Below are positions 44,547-53,477 of a stretch of DNA of 64,000 nucleotides, piece after piece (position 1 is the stretch's first letter; each line of letters starts with the position of its first letter). The translations under genes were made by a program, and so were the position numbers. Origin of the DNA: Pantoea sp050157905 (GTDB lineage Bacteria; Pseudomonadota; Gammaproteobacteria; Enterobacterales; Enterobacteriaceae); the NCBI RefSeq assembly GCF_050157905.1, contig NZ_JBKIWZ010000001.1:310001-374000 (forward strand). The letters are read 5' to 3'. Below the pieces are notes generated by a model. That model saw only the letters and a program-made list of their open reading frames with translations, did not search any database and was not told where the DNA came from.

Positions 44547-45003
44547 CAATCCGTTGAGACGAATGTATCCGCATGATAGTCGTGAGCAGAGCCGACGGGA
44601 CGCAATTTAACAGGCTGCAACTGCCAGGAGAGCCAGCGCGACGTTACCGGGTCAGCCAATTCTTTCTGTTCCGGAGACGTTTGAAGGCGTGGTCAGCACG
44701 CTGACTTATGAATATCGATTCTTTGTCAGCCACGCTGATTGACCCGCTGCTGAGAGCAAATCAAACAAAATCCCTCTTTGCCCGTCGTTCCTCTGGCCGA
44801 CTGAATGTGTTACCTCCGCTATTCTGCCTGGCCTTACTGCCGGACGCTTTCCCGCTTCTTCTGCCTTTAATAAACATCTTATGTCTTTAAAGATATGTCT
44901 CTTTCAGCGTGAGCCCGTTCGCCTCTGGCTGGCGTGTCTTCTTTGCAGACTATCCACAACAATAGTGAGCTTAATTTTGTCGTGATTTCAACGGAATATC
45001 ATT
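44547..45003. other. Gap between bolA and the chimeric gene
   Basis: About 460 bases without a clear gene. A 49-codon minus frame (44692 down to 44545) ends directly at the bolA stem-loop and could be a decayed gene end. Near the chimera is a direct repeat TATGTCT at 44880 and 44894 (14-base period) that could be part of its control region. The 60-codon frame 44708-44890 has no recognisable content. Confidence 0.4.
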
Positions 45004-46626
45004 ATGCTCACTGTCTCTTTACTCAACCCGCACCTCCGTAAAGCAGGACGTCCGCTGCTGCTTGCGCTGGCCTGCGCAGCGGCTTTTCCGGTCGCCGCAG
45101 AGCAGGTCATGTTTGTTACCGCGCCGGTAAGCGATCCGGGTCATCTCGTGACCTCCACCCAAACGCCACGCCAGCCTGTTCCTGCCAGTGACGGTGCAGA
45201 TCTCCTTAAAACCATTCCCGGTTTCTCAATATTGCGTAGCGGTGGCAGCAATGGTGATCCGGTGTTGCGCGGGATGTTTGGCTCGCGGCTGGCTATTCTG
45301 ACCGAGGGCGCCACGACTCAGGGGGGCTGTGGCAGCCGAATGGATACCCCCACTGCTTACATCACACCCAAAAGTTACGACTCGCTGACGGTGATAAAAG
45401 GACCACAAAGTGTCACCCATGGGCCAATGGCCTCAGCAGGCACGCTGCTATTTGAACGTCAGCCGGAGCTGTTCAGCCAGCCGGGAATAAAAGGGTCGGC
45501 TGATCTTCTTCAGGGAGCAAATGGCCGCTCAGACCAGAACGTTAATACGGTCTTCGGTAACAGTACAGGTTATATCCGTTTAGACGGCAACCGTTCGGTT
45601 TCGGATGATTACCGGGACGGAGATGGCAACTACGCGCGTGCCGTGGGTGACAAACGTAAAATTATCCTGGGGCAGACGATTAACTCTCAGTGGGGGCCAG
45701 CAGGACGGTTTGTAGAAAGTCGCCAGACGAATGTCAACCGTGCGGGGTGGCAGGCAGAACACGGCTACGGTGGCTTCTTTATCTGGACGCTGGGTGCCAA
45801 CAACCAGCAGCAACCGCTTGCCCAGCAGGTCGATTACTTTAATGAAATGAAAGAACGGGCTGACCTGATGTCCGGCCAGTCTGCGAGCGAGGATGTGACC
45901 GCACCAACGGCCCCGACAGGGCTGAAAGTGATGGAAAGCGACAACGCGATTACGCTGGTATGGCAGCCGTCAACGGACAGTGTGGGCGTAAAAGGCTATT
46001 CCATTCTGCGCAATGGTGTGCCGGTTGGCTCCACGACAGACACGCGCTGGACAGACAACGATATCGCGCCAGGTGGCGTTACCTGGCGCTATACCGTTAA
46101 AGCATTTGATGCGGCAGGCAATCTCTCTGATGCCAGCAATGCAGTGGACGTGAAAACGCGCCCGGCTCCTGAGGCTGTGACTGTCGCGCCTGACGCGCCG
46201 GCTGGTCTGAGCCTGGTTTCTGCCGGGAAAACCCAGCTGAGTATTCAGTGGCGTAGTGTTGCCGGCGCAGTGAAATATAAGGTGCTGCGTAATGGCATGC
46301 AGGTCGGCACACTCGCGGGAACCCGGTTTGACGACAGGGATCTGAAAGCAGCAACGGCCTACAGTTATACGGTTGTGGCTGAAAACGCGAAAGGACAAAC
46401 GTCACTGGCGAGTGCCGCCCTGAAGGTCAAAACGCAGGCCAGTGCGGTTAAGCCGACACCGGCTCCACAACCGTCATCGTCAGAAGCGTGGAAAACAGGT
46501 GTGAACTACAAAACGGGGGATATCGTGACCTATAAAGGAAAACAGTATCGCTGTCTGCAGGGACACCCGTCGATGGCGCACTGGGCGCCGGCAGAGACGA
46601 TGGCACTCTGGCAGCTGGTTCGCTAA
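45004..46626 (+). CDS. Chimera: copper TonB-receptor plug fused to chitinase tail, 2 FnIII and chitin-binding domain
   Basis: One uninterrupted frame of 540 residues. Residues 1-32 form a signal peptide. Residues 38-152 are the plug of an OprC/NosA-type TonB-dependent copper receptor (GGSNGDPVLRGMFGSRL, LTVIKGPQSV), with the CxxxM copper motif at C109-M113. Residues 155-208 read as the first barrel strands. From about 209 the sequence changes to what looks like the end of a GH18 chitinase (GYGGFFIWTLG near 254-264). FnIII domains follow at about 298-386 and 397-478, then a Pro-rich linker and a CBM5/12 chitin-binding module (495-540, YKTGDIVTYKGKQYRC). Most of the barrel and most of the glycosidase are missing. 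It cannot be a working receptor or chitinase; an in-frame deletion fusion of two adjacent genes is the simplest origin. Product and function are unproven. Confidence 0.75.
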   Translation: MLTVSLLNPHLRKAGRPLLLALACAAAFPVAAEQVMFVTAPVSDPGHLVTSTQTPRQPVPASDGADLLKTIPGFSILRSGGSNGDPVLRGMFGSRLAILTEGATTQGGCGSRMDTPTAYITPKSYDSLTVIKGPQSVTHGPMASAGTLLFERQPELFSQPGIKGSADLLQGANGRSDQNVNTVFGNSTGYIRLDGNRSVSDDYRDGDGNYARAVGDKRKIILGQTINSQWGPAGRFVESRQTNVNRAGWQAEHGYGGFFIWTLGANNQQQPLAQQVDYFNEMKERADLMSGQSASEDVTAPTAPTGLKVMESDNAITLVWQPSTDSVGVKGYSILRNGVPVGSTTDTRWTDNDIAPGGVTWRYTVKAFDAAGNLSDASNAVDVKTRPAPEAVTVAPDAPAGLSLVSAGKTQLSIQWRSVAGAVKYKVLRNGMQVGTLAGTRFDDRDLKAATAYSYTVVAENAKGQTSLASAALKVKTQASAVKPTPAPQPSSSEAWKTGVNYKTGDIVTYKGKQYRCLQGHPSMAHWAPAETMALWQLVR

Positions 46627-46638
46627 CGTCACAGGGCT

Positions 46639-46672
46639 GTCAGGGCCTCTGCCTGTGTGCAGAGGCCCTGAC
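46639..46672. terminator. 14-bp perfect stem-loop after the chimeric gene
   Basis: GTCAGGGCCTCTGC (46639-46652), loop CTGTGT, exact complement (46659-46672), 12 bases past the stop. No T run follows, so it may act as a 3' stabiliser or factor-dependent end. Confidence 0.65.
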
Positions 46673-46896
46673 GCTCACTGTTGCTGAGTAGGGGATGCCT
46701 CGCCGGGACAACGCTCTCAGGCCTGCTGCGGGGAAAGGCAGCACAGAACAAACAGGTCCTCCCCGGTTACCGTTTTCTGCGGACAGATATCCCCGCGATC
46801 CGTTTCAGGAATGATGTCAGGTTCATTAAAGCAATCAGCAACGTAAGATCCCACCGGTGGTGAGTTAGCGTCCTCGACTCATTCCGGTGATGTCGC

Positions 46897-46902
46897 TATA
46901 AT
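46897..46902 (+). promoter_or_regulatory. -10 element of the tig promoter
   Basis: Perfect TATAAT at 46897-46902 with a weak -35 (TCGACT, 46874-46879) at about 17 bases, 154 bases before the tig ATG. The surrounding bases resemble the tig promoter of E. coli. Confidence 0.7.
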
Positions 46903-47055
46903 GCTGCGTCTATTTTTCCGGAATGTCTTCGGGACGCTTCTGGTAACAGGGATCAGGTTCTCTTCACGGAAGCCGTCCCGGTTGTTAGATACGGCGCATT
47001 TCACGATGTGTGGTGTCTGAAGTTGACCGAGCACGTGATTTTTTGAGGTAACAAG

Positions 47056-48360
47056 ATGCAAGTTTCTGTAGAGACCACTCAGGGCCTGGGCCGTCGCATT
47101 ACGATCACTGTCGCTGCTGACAGCATCGAAAGCGCAGTAAAAAAAGAACTGGTTGACGTTGCCAGGAAAGTTCGCATCGACGGTTTCCGTAAAGGCAAAG
47201 TGCCGATGAACATTGTGGCACAGCGTTACGGCGCTTCTGTCCGTCAGGACGTGCTGGGCGAGCTGATGACGCGCAACTTCGTTGATGCCATCATCAAAGA
47301 AAAAATTAATCCGGCTGGCGCACCGAACTACGTGCCAGGCGAATACAAAGAAGGTCAGGACTTCACCTATGCGGTTGAATTCGAAGTTTATCCGGAAGTT
47401 GAGCTGAAAGGCCTGGAAAACATCGAAGTCGAAAAACCGCTGGTTGAAGTAACCGACGCTGACGTTGACACCATGCTGGATACCCTGCGCAAGCAGCAGG
47501 CCAACTGGATCGAAAGCGACGCGGCTGCAGGCCCGGAAGATCGTGCAACTCTCGATTTCAACGGTTCTGTTGACGGCGAAGAATTTGACGGCGGCAAAGC
47601 TTCTGATTTCGTTCTGGCCATGGGCCAGGGCCGCATGATTCCAGGTTTCGAAGAAGGCGTTGTGGGTCACAAAGCAGGCGAAACCTTCACTATCGACGTG
47701 AAATTCCCGGACGACTACCATGCAGAAACCCTGAAAGGGAAAGATGCGAAGTTCGAGATCGTGCTGAAGAAAGTTGAAACGCGCGAACTGCCTGAGCTGA
47801 CTGAAGAGTTCATCAAACGTTTCGGCGTTGAAGATGGTTCAGTGGCTGGTCTGCGTACCGAAGTGCGTAAGAACATGGACCGCGAGCTGAAAGGCGCAAT
47901 CCGCAACCGCATCAAGTCTCAGGCAATCGACGGTTTGGTTGCGGCCAACGAAATCGACGTCCCGGCCGCTCTGGTTGACAGCGAAATCGACGTTCTGCGT
48001 CGTCAGGCTGCACAGCGCTTTGGTGGCAACGAAAAACAGGCGCTGGAACTGCCACGCGAACTGTTTGAAGAGCAGGCTAAACGCCGCGTTGTCGTTGGTC
48101 TGCTGCTGGGCGAAGTGATTCGTACCCATGAGCTGAAAGCGGACGACGCGCGCGTTAACACCATGATTGAAGAGATGGCTTCTGCGTATGAAGATCCGCA
48201 GGAAGTGATCGCGTTCTACAGCAAGAACGACGAGCTGATGAACAACATGCGCAACGTTGCGCTGGAAGAGCAGGCGGTTGAAGCGGTCCTGGCGAAAGCA
48301 AAAGTGACCGAGAAAGAAACCAACTTCCAGGATCTGATGAATCAGACCGCTCAGGCCTGA
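47056..48360 (+). CDS. tig: Trigger factor
   Basis: Ribosome-bound chaperone and prolyl isomerase. Three domains: ribosome-binding (about 1-113, with signature GFRKGKVPMNIV), FKBP-type PPIase (about 150-245, VVGHKAGETFTIDVKFPDDY) and a C-terminal helical cradle. It has 434 residues. A strong terminator separates it from clpP. Confidence 0.99.
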   Translation: MQVSVETTQGLGRRITITVAADSIESAVKKELVDVARKVRIDGFRKGKVPMNIVAQRYGASVRQDVLGELMTRNFVDAIIKEKINPAGAPNYVPGEYKEGQDFTYAVEFEVYPEVELKGLENIEVEKPLVEVTDADVDTMLDTLRKQQANWIESDAAAGPEDRATLDFNGSVDGEEFDGGKASDFVLAMGQGRMIPGFEEGVVGHKAGETFTIDVKFPDDYHAETLKGKDAKFEIVLKKVETRELPELTEEFIKRFGVEDGSVAGLRTEVRKNMDRELKGAIRNRIKSQAIDGLVAANEIDVPAALVDSEIDVLRRQAAQRFGGNEKQALELPRELFEEQAKRRVVVGLLLGEVIRTHELKADDARVNTMIEEMASAYEDPQEVIAFYSKNDELMNNMRNVALEEQAVEAVLAKAKVTEKETNFQDLMNQTAQA

Positions 48361-48383
48361 TCACCCGATTAACCTTGTGTGCT

Positions 48384-48415
48384 AAGCCCGTGACTGAAAA
48401 GTCGCGGGCTTTTTT
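48384..48415 (+). terminator. Terminator of tig
   Basis: AAGCCCGTGAC (48384-48394), loop TGAAAA, GTCGCGGGCTT (48401-48411) with one G-U pair, then a T run. Confidence 0.93.
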
Positions 48416-48523
48416 GTATTCTGCAGCCAGGCCGCCGCGCTTTGCCGCTATTTGTTTAATTTATCGGCAAATTATTCACGCATCGCTTTTTCCGGGTTAG
48501 CGAACAGGGAAAAGATTGTTATG

Positions 48524-48552
48524 CTTGAAACATGCGTGCAGCATCCCCAGAT
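48524..48552 (+). promoter_or_regulatory. Heat-shock (sigma-32) promoter of clpP
   Basis: -35 CTTGAAA (48524-48530, perfect) and -10 CCCCAGAT (48545-48552, close to CCCCATnT) with a 14-base spacer, about 144 bases before the clpP ATG. It fits the known heat-shock control of clpPX. The rest of the 335-base tig-clpP gap shows no gene. Confidence 0.88.
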
Positions 48553-48695
48553 ACCGGGAGTATGCAGAAATGAGAGTGAGGCTGGCTGATTAACCGTCCT
48601 GAAGGAGTCGGAAAAGATGCAGCGTGGAGTTTCCCGCGCGTCTTACGTAGAATCGGTACAGAATGTTGCCAATGAAATTTATCCAGGAGACGGTA

Positions 48696-49319
48696 ATGTC
48701 ATACAGTGGCGATCGTGAATATACTGCACCGCACAATGCGCTGGTGCCAATGGTGGTTGAACAAACTTCGCGTGGTGAGCGTTCTTACGACATCTACTCC
48801 CGTCTGCTGAAAGAGCGCGTCATTTTCCTGACCGGCCAGGTAGAAGACCACATGGCTAATCTGATTGTGGCGCAGATGCTGTTTCTGGAAGCTGAGAATC
48901 CCGAAAAAGACATCTATCTCTACATCAACTCACCTGGCGGTGTGATCACGGCCGGTATGTCGATTTACGACACCATGAAATTTATCAAGCCGGATGTCAG
49001 CACCATCTGTATGGGTCAGGCCTGCTCCATGGGCGCTTTCCTGCTGACGGCGGGCACCAAAGGCAAGCGTTTCTGTCTGCCTAACTCACGCGTCATGATT
49101 CACCAGCCGCTGGGCGGTTATCAGGGCCAGGCGACCGACATCGAGATCCATGCGCGCGAAATCCTGAAAGTTAAGCAGCGTATGAATGAGCTGATGGCTG
49201 AGCACACCGGTAAAACGCTGGAAGAAATTGAGCGTGATACCGAGCGCGACCGTTTCCTCTCTGCAAATGAAGCGGTAGAGTATGGATTAGTCGATTCGAT
49301 TCTGACGCATCGTCAATAA
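48696..49319 (+). CDS. clpP: ATP-dependent Clp protease proteolytic subunit
   Basis: Serine peptidase that forms the 14-subunit chamber used by ClpX and ClpA. It has 207 residues from ATG 48696 (MSYSGDREYTAPH); an earlier ATG in frame lies in the leader. Catalytic Ser is in GQACSMGAF, His in MIHQPLGG, and Asp in the family position downstream. The short N-terminal propeptide (SYSGDREYTAPHNA) is removed on maturation. Confidence 0.99.
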   Translation: MSYSGDREYTAPHNALVPMVVEQTSRGERSYDIYSRLLKERVIFLTGQVEDHMANLIVAQMLFLEAENPEKDIYLYINSPGGVITAGMSIYDTMKFIKPDVSTICMGQACSMGAFLLTAGTKGKRFCLPNSRVMIHQPLGGYQGQATDIEIHAREILKVKQRMNELMAEHTGKTLEEIERDTERDRFLSANEAVEYGLVDSILTHRQ

Positions 49320-49330
49320 GACCCGACCTG

Positions 49331-49365
49331 CCGTTGTTCCTGGTCTATAGTTATCGGAACAACGG
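49331..49365 (+). promoter_or_regulatory. Stem-loop in the clpP-clpX spacer
   Basis: Perfect 10-bp arms CCGTTGTTCC (49331-49340) and GGAACAACGG (49356-49365) with a 15-base loop, starting 11 bases after clpP. A second inverted repeat (GCCATAC/GTATGGC around 49410-49430) precedes clpX. Partial termination or processing would set the clpP:clpX ratio. Confidence 0.55.
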
Positions 49366-49452
49366 TACTTAATGGGTTGAATGAATTTCGGCCGTCTCTG
49401 CACGGCCAGTGCCATACGCGGGTATGGCCTGAGAACATGAAGAGGTTAACTG

Positions 49453-50724
49453 ATGACAGATAAGCGCAAAGACGGTTCAGGAAAGTTGCTGTACTGCTCT
49501 TTTTGCGGCAAAAGCCAGCATGAAGTGCGAAAGCTGATTGCCGGGCCGTCAGTGTATATCTGCGATGAGTGTGTTGACCTGTGCAACGACATCATTCGCG
49601 AAGAGATTAAAGAAGTCGCTCCGCACCGCGAGCGTAGTGCTTTGCCTACGCCACATGAAATCCGCCATCACCTTGATGATTATGTCATCGGTCAGGAAAG
49701 AGCGAAGAAAGTGCTGGCGGTAGCGGTCTACAACCACTACAAGCGTCTGCGTAACGGCGATACCAGCAATGGTATTGAACTGGGCAAAAGTAACATCCTG
49801 CTGATCGGCCCGACCGGGAGCGGGAAAACCCTGCTGGCCGAAACGCTGGCCCGTCTGCTTGATGTGCCGTTTACCATGGCCGATGCCACTACGCTGACGG
49901 AAGCGGGTTACGTGGGTGAGGATGTTGAAAACATCATCCAGAAACTTCTGCAGAAGTGCGACTATGACGTGCAGAAAGCGCAGCGCGGCATCGTCTACAT
50001 TGACGAAATCGACAAAATTTCACGTAAGTCTGACAACCCGTCCATTACCCGTGACGTGTCAGGTGAAGGTGTTCAGCAGGCTCTGCTGAAATTGATCGAA
50101 GGCACCGTGGCAGCCGTTCCACCACAGGGTGGACGCAAACATCCGCAGCAGGAGTTCTTACAGGTCGATACCTCTAAGATTCTGTTTATCTGTGGCGGCG
50201 CGTTTGCCGGTCTGGATAAGGTGATCTCCCAGCGTGTCGAAACCGGCTCCGGTATCGGCTTTGGCGCAACCGTTAAAGGGAAATCGCAGAAAGCCAGTGA
50301 AGGTGAGCTGCTTTCACAGTGCGAACCTGAAGATCTGATCAAGTTTGGTCTGATTCCGGAGTTTATCGGTCGTCTGCCCGTCGTGGCAACCCTGAGCGAA
50401 CTCAGCGAAGAAGCACTGATTCAGATCCTGCGTGAGCCGAAAAACGCCCTGACAAAACAGTACCAGGCGCTGTTTAACCTGGAAGGCGTTGAACTGGAAT
50501 TCCGTGACGAGGCATTAACGGCGATCGCTAAAAAAGCGATGTCACGTAAAACCGGCGCGCGCGGTCTGCGTTCTATCGTAGAGGGTGCGTTGCTGGAAAC
50601 GATGTATGACCTGCCTTCCATGGATGACGTGGAGAAAGTCGTGATTGATGAATCAGTTATTGATGGTCAGTCTGACCCGATGTTGATTTATGGTAAGCAT
50701 GAAGCCCAGGCGTCTGGCGAATAA
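49453..50724 (+). CDS. clpX: ATP-dependent Clp protease ATPase subunit ClpX
   Basis: Hexameric AAA+ unfoldase that feeds ClpP. The N-terminal zinc-binding domain has CSFCGK and CDECVDLC (about 15-40). Walker A GPTGSGKTLLA is near residue 120 and Walker B VYIDEIDK near 182; the ClpP-contacting loop IGF is in GSGIGFGA near 268. It has 423 residues. Follows clpP after 133 bases. Confidence 0.99.
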   Translation: MTDKRKDGSGKLLYCSFCGKSQHEVRKLIAGPSVYICDECVDLCNDIIREEIKEVAPHRERSALPTPHEIRHHLDDYVIGQERAKKVLAVAVYNHYKRLRNGDTSNGIELGKSNILLIGPTGSGKTLLAETLARLLDVPFTMADATTLTEAGYVGEDVENIIQKLLQKCDYDVQKAQRGIVYIDEIDKISRKSDNPSITRDVSGEGVQQALLKLIEGTVAAVPPQGGRKHPQQEFLQVDTSKILFICGGAFAGLDKVISQRVETGSGIGFGATVKGKSQKASEGELLSQCEPEDLIKFGLIPEFIGRLPVVATLSELSEEALIQILREPKNALTKQYQALFNLEGVELEFRDEALTAIAKKAMSRKTGARGLRSIVEGALLETMYDLPSMDDVEKVVIDESVIDGQSDPMLIYGKHEAQASGE

Positions 50725-50754
50725 ATAAACATATCGTCCATGTTGTACTCGTAA

Positions 50755-50779
50755 AAAAGGGGAAAATCTTTCCCCTTTT
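50755..50779 (+). terminator. Terminator of clpPX
   Basis: AAAAGGGGAAA (50755-50765), loop ATC, TTTCCCCTTTT (50769-50779). Confidence 0.9.
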
Positions 50780-50799
50780 GCTTTTCTCGCCTCTGTGAC

Positions 50800-50830
50800 G
50801 TTGAATGTCAGACAATCATCCCCATATACT
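50800..50830 (+). promoter_or_regulatory. Heat-shock promoter of lon
   Basis: GTTGAAT (50800-50806) and CCCCATAT (50820-50827) with a 13-base spacer match the sigma-32 consensus and the lon promoter of E. coli. A sigma-70 -10 (TATACT, 50825-50830) overlaps it. Confidence 0.9.
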
Positions 50831-50910
50831 CAGATACCTGTGGGTTTAACTGCATACCTGCCTGATGCGGTTCCCATCACCTGGCGGACATTAAACAAAG
50901 AGAGAGCTCT

Positions 50911-53265
50911 ATGAATCCTGAGCGTTCTGAACGCATTGAAATCCCCGTGTTGCCGTTGCGCGACGTGGTGGTTTATCCGCACATGGTAATTCCGTTGTTT
51001 GTTGGCCGGGAAAAATCAATTCGGTGCCTTGAAGCCGCAATGGATCATGATAAAAAAATCATGCTGGTCGCACAGAAAGAGGCTTCAACGGATGAACCTG
51101 GCATTAACGATCTCTTTTCAGTAGGGACCGTTGCATCTGTATTGCAAATGCTGAAACTGCCGGATGGCACCGTCAAAGTTCTGGTCGAAGGTTTACAGCG
51201 CGCCCACATTACGACGCTGGCCGATAACGGTGACCATTTTGTCGCACAAGCTGAATACCTGGTTTCGCCTGAGATCGAAGAGCGCGAGCAGGAAGTCCTG
51301 GTGCGCACGGCGATCAACCAGTTTGAAGGCTATATCAAACTCAACAAAAAGATTCCGCCCGAGGTTCTGACCTCGCTGAACAACATTGACGATGCGGCGC
51401 GCCTTGCCGACACCGTTGCAGCACACATGCCGCTGAAGCTGGCCGACAAACAGTCTGTGCTGGAGATGTCCGACGTCAATGAGCGTCTGGAATATCTGAT
51501 GGCGATGATGGAATCTGAAATCGATCTGCTGCAGGTTGAGAAGCGCATTCGCAACCGCGTCAAGAAGCAGATGGAGAAGAGCCAGCGCGAGTACTATCTG
51601 AATGAGCAGATGAAGGCGATTCAGAAAGAGCTGGGCGAGATGGACGACGCGCCTGACGAGTATGAAGCGTTAAAACGCAAAATCGACGCGGCGAAAATGC
51701 CGGAAGAGGCGCGTGAGAAAGCGGAAGCTGAGCTGCAGAAACTGAAAATGATGTCCCCGATGTCCGCTGAAGCGACGGTGGTTCGCGGTTACATCGACTG
51801 GATGGTGCAGGTTCCGTGGAACGCACGCAGCAAAGTGAAAAAAGATCTGCGTAAGGCGCAGGAAACGCTGGATACCGACCATTACGGCCTGGAGCGCGTG
51901 AAGGATCGTATTCTTGAGTATCTTGCGGTGCAGAGTCGCGTCAGCAAAATCAAAGGCCCGATTTTGTGCCTTGTCGGACCGCCAGGGGTGGGTAAAACCT
52001 CGCTGGGTCAGTCGATTGCGAAAGCGACCGGCCGTAAATATGTGCGTATGGCACTGGGTGGCGTGCGTGACGAAGCGGAAATCCGTGGTCACCGCCGGAC
52101 ATACATCGGCTCAATGCCGGGCAAGCTGATCCAGAAAATGGCCAAGGTCGGGGTGAAAAACCCGCTGTTCCTGCTGGACGAAATTGACAAAATGTCCTCG
52201 GACATGCGCGGCGATCCGGCTTCTGCGCTGCTGGAAGTGCTTGACCCTGAGCAGAACATTGCGTTTAACGACCACTATCTGGAAGTCGACTATGACCTTT
52301 CGGATGTGATGTTCGTGGCGACCTCGAACTCCATGAACATCCCGGCGCCGCTGCTGGACCGTATGGAAGTCATCCGTCTGTCGGGATACACCGAAGATGA
52401 GAAGCTGAACATCGCCAGGCAGCACCTGCTGACCAAGCAGATCGAACGTAACGCCCTGAAAGCCAGCGAGATCACGGTCGATGACAGCGCGATCATCGGT
52501 ATCATTCGCTATTACACCCGCGAAGCCGGAGTACGTAGTCTTGAGCGTGAGCTGTCAAAACTCTGCCGTAAAGCAGTGAAATCACTGCTGATGGACAAGA
52601 GTAAAAAGCACATCACCATCAATGGCGAAAACCTCAAGGATTTCCTGGGCGTTCAGCGCTTTGACTATGGCCGCGCCGACAGTGAAAACCGAGTGGGTCA
52701 GGTCACCGGTCTGGCATGGACGGAAGTGGGCGGCGATCTGCTGACCATCGAAACCGCCTGTGTGCCGGGTAAAGGTAAGCTGACTTATACCGGTTCTCTG
52801 GGTGAGGTGATGCAGGAGTCGATTCAGGCTGCGCTGACGGTAGTGCGCGCGCGTGCCGAGAAGCTGGGTATCAATGGTGACTTCTATGAGAAACGCGATA
52901 TTCACGTTCACGTTCCTGAAGGCGCGACACCAAAAGATGGTCCGAGTGCCGGTATCGCGATGTGCACGGCGCTGGTTTCCTGTCTGACCGGGAACCCGGT
53001 ACGGGCGGATGTGGCCATGACAGGGGAGATCACCCTGCGCGGTCAGGTACTGCCGATTGGCGGACTGAAAGAAAAACTGCTGGCAGCACACCGTGGCGGT
53101 ATCAAAACCGTGCTGATCCCGGACGACAACAAACGTGACCTGGAAGACATTCCACAGAACGTGATTGCCGACCTGGAGATCCATCCGGTGAAACGCATTG
53201 AAGAGGTGCTGAATCTGGCTCTGGAAAATGCGCCATACGGTATGCAGGTCGCGACAGCAAAATAG
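50911..53265 (+). CDS. lon: ATP-dependent protease Lon
   Basis: Degrades misfolded proteins and regulators such as SulA and RcsA. It has 784 residues: N-terminal substrate domain (1-310), AAA+ module with GPPGVGKTSLG near 356, and a Ser-Lys peptidase domain with Ser near 679 in KDGPSAGIAM and Lys near 722. Length and sequence are as in E. coli. Monocistronic, between two terminators. Confidence 0.99.
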   Translation: MNPERSERIEIPVLPLRDVVVYPHMVIPLFVGREKSIRCLEAAMDHDKKIMLVAQKEASTDEPGINDLFSVGTVASVLQMLKLPDGTVKVLVEGLQRAHITTLADNGDHFVAQAEYLVSPEIEEREQEVLVRTAINQFEGYIKLNKKIPPEVLTSLNNIDDAARLADTVAAHMPLKLADKQSVLEMSDVNERLEYLMAMMESEIDLLQVEKRIRNRVKKQMEKSQREYYLNEQMKAIQKELGEMDDAPDEYEALKRKIDAAKMPEEAREKAEAELQKLKMMSPMSAEATVVRGYIDWMVQVPWNARSKVKKDLRKAQETLDTDHYGLERVKDRILEYLAVQSRVSKIKGPILCLVGPPGVGKTSLGQSIAKATGRKYVRMALGGVRDEAEIRGHRRTYIGSMPGKLIQKMAKVGVKNPLFLLDEIDKMSSDMRGDPASALLEVLDPEQNIAFNDHYLEVDYDLSDVMFVATSNSMNIPAPLLDRMEVIRLSGYTEDEKLNIARQHLLTKQIERNALKASEITVDDSAIIGIIRYYTREAGVRSLERELSKLCRKAVKSLLMDKSKKHITINGENLKDFLGVQRFDYGRADSENRVGQVTGLAWTEVGGDLLTIETACVPGKGKLTYTGSLGEVMQESIQAALTVVRARAEKLGINGDFYEKRDIHVHVPEGATPKDGPSAGIAMCTALVSCLTGNPVRADVAMTGEITLRGQVLPIGGLKEKLLAAHRGGIKTVLIPDDNKRDLEDIPQNVIADLEIHPVKRIEEVLNLALENAPYGMQVATAK

Positions 53266-53295
53266 TGATTAATGGCATAAACCGTTAAAAAGCGG

Positions 53296-53331
53296 AGCTG
53301 GCAAGGCAATTGGCGCTTGCCAGCTTTTTTT
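53296..53331 (+). terminator. Terminator of lon
   Basis: AGCTGGCAAG (53296-53305), 10-base loop, CTTGCCAGCT (53316-53325), then six further T. Confidence 0.92.
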
Positions 53332-53477
53332 GTGCCGCTAATTTAGGTGGCTGTCGACGCGACGTTCTCAGAGAAATTCCGTTGTTTCGGCTCCACAGGC
53401 TTGATATAACTTGCTGCGCGTTCGTACCCGGCCGGAAGCCCGGTGCGATGTGAAATAATAAAGAGGGGATGAAGAGA

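Larger units (their letters stand above)
46627..47055 (+). other. Gap between the chimeric gene and tig
   Basis: About 430 bases. It holds a long stem-loop (46639-46672), about 200 bases with no recognisable content (one 60-codon frame at 46681 looks random), the tig promoter (-10 TATAAT at 46897) and a ~150-base tig leader. Confidence 0.5.

Noticed and set aside
44708..44890. 60-codon plus frame before the chimera
   Set aside because: Low-complexity ending and no homology I recognise; probably leader DNA.
46681..46863. 60-codon plus frame between the chimera and tig
   Set aside because: No ribosome site or recognisable content.
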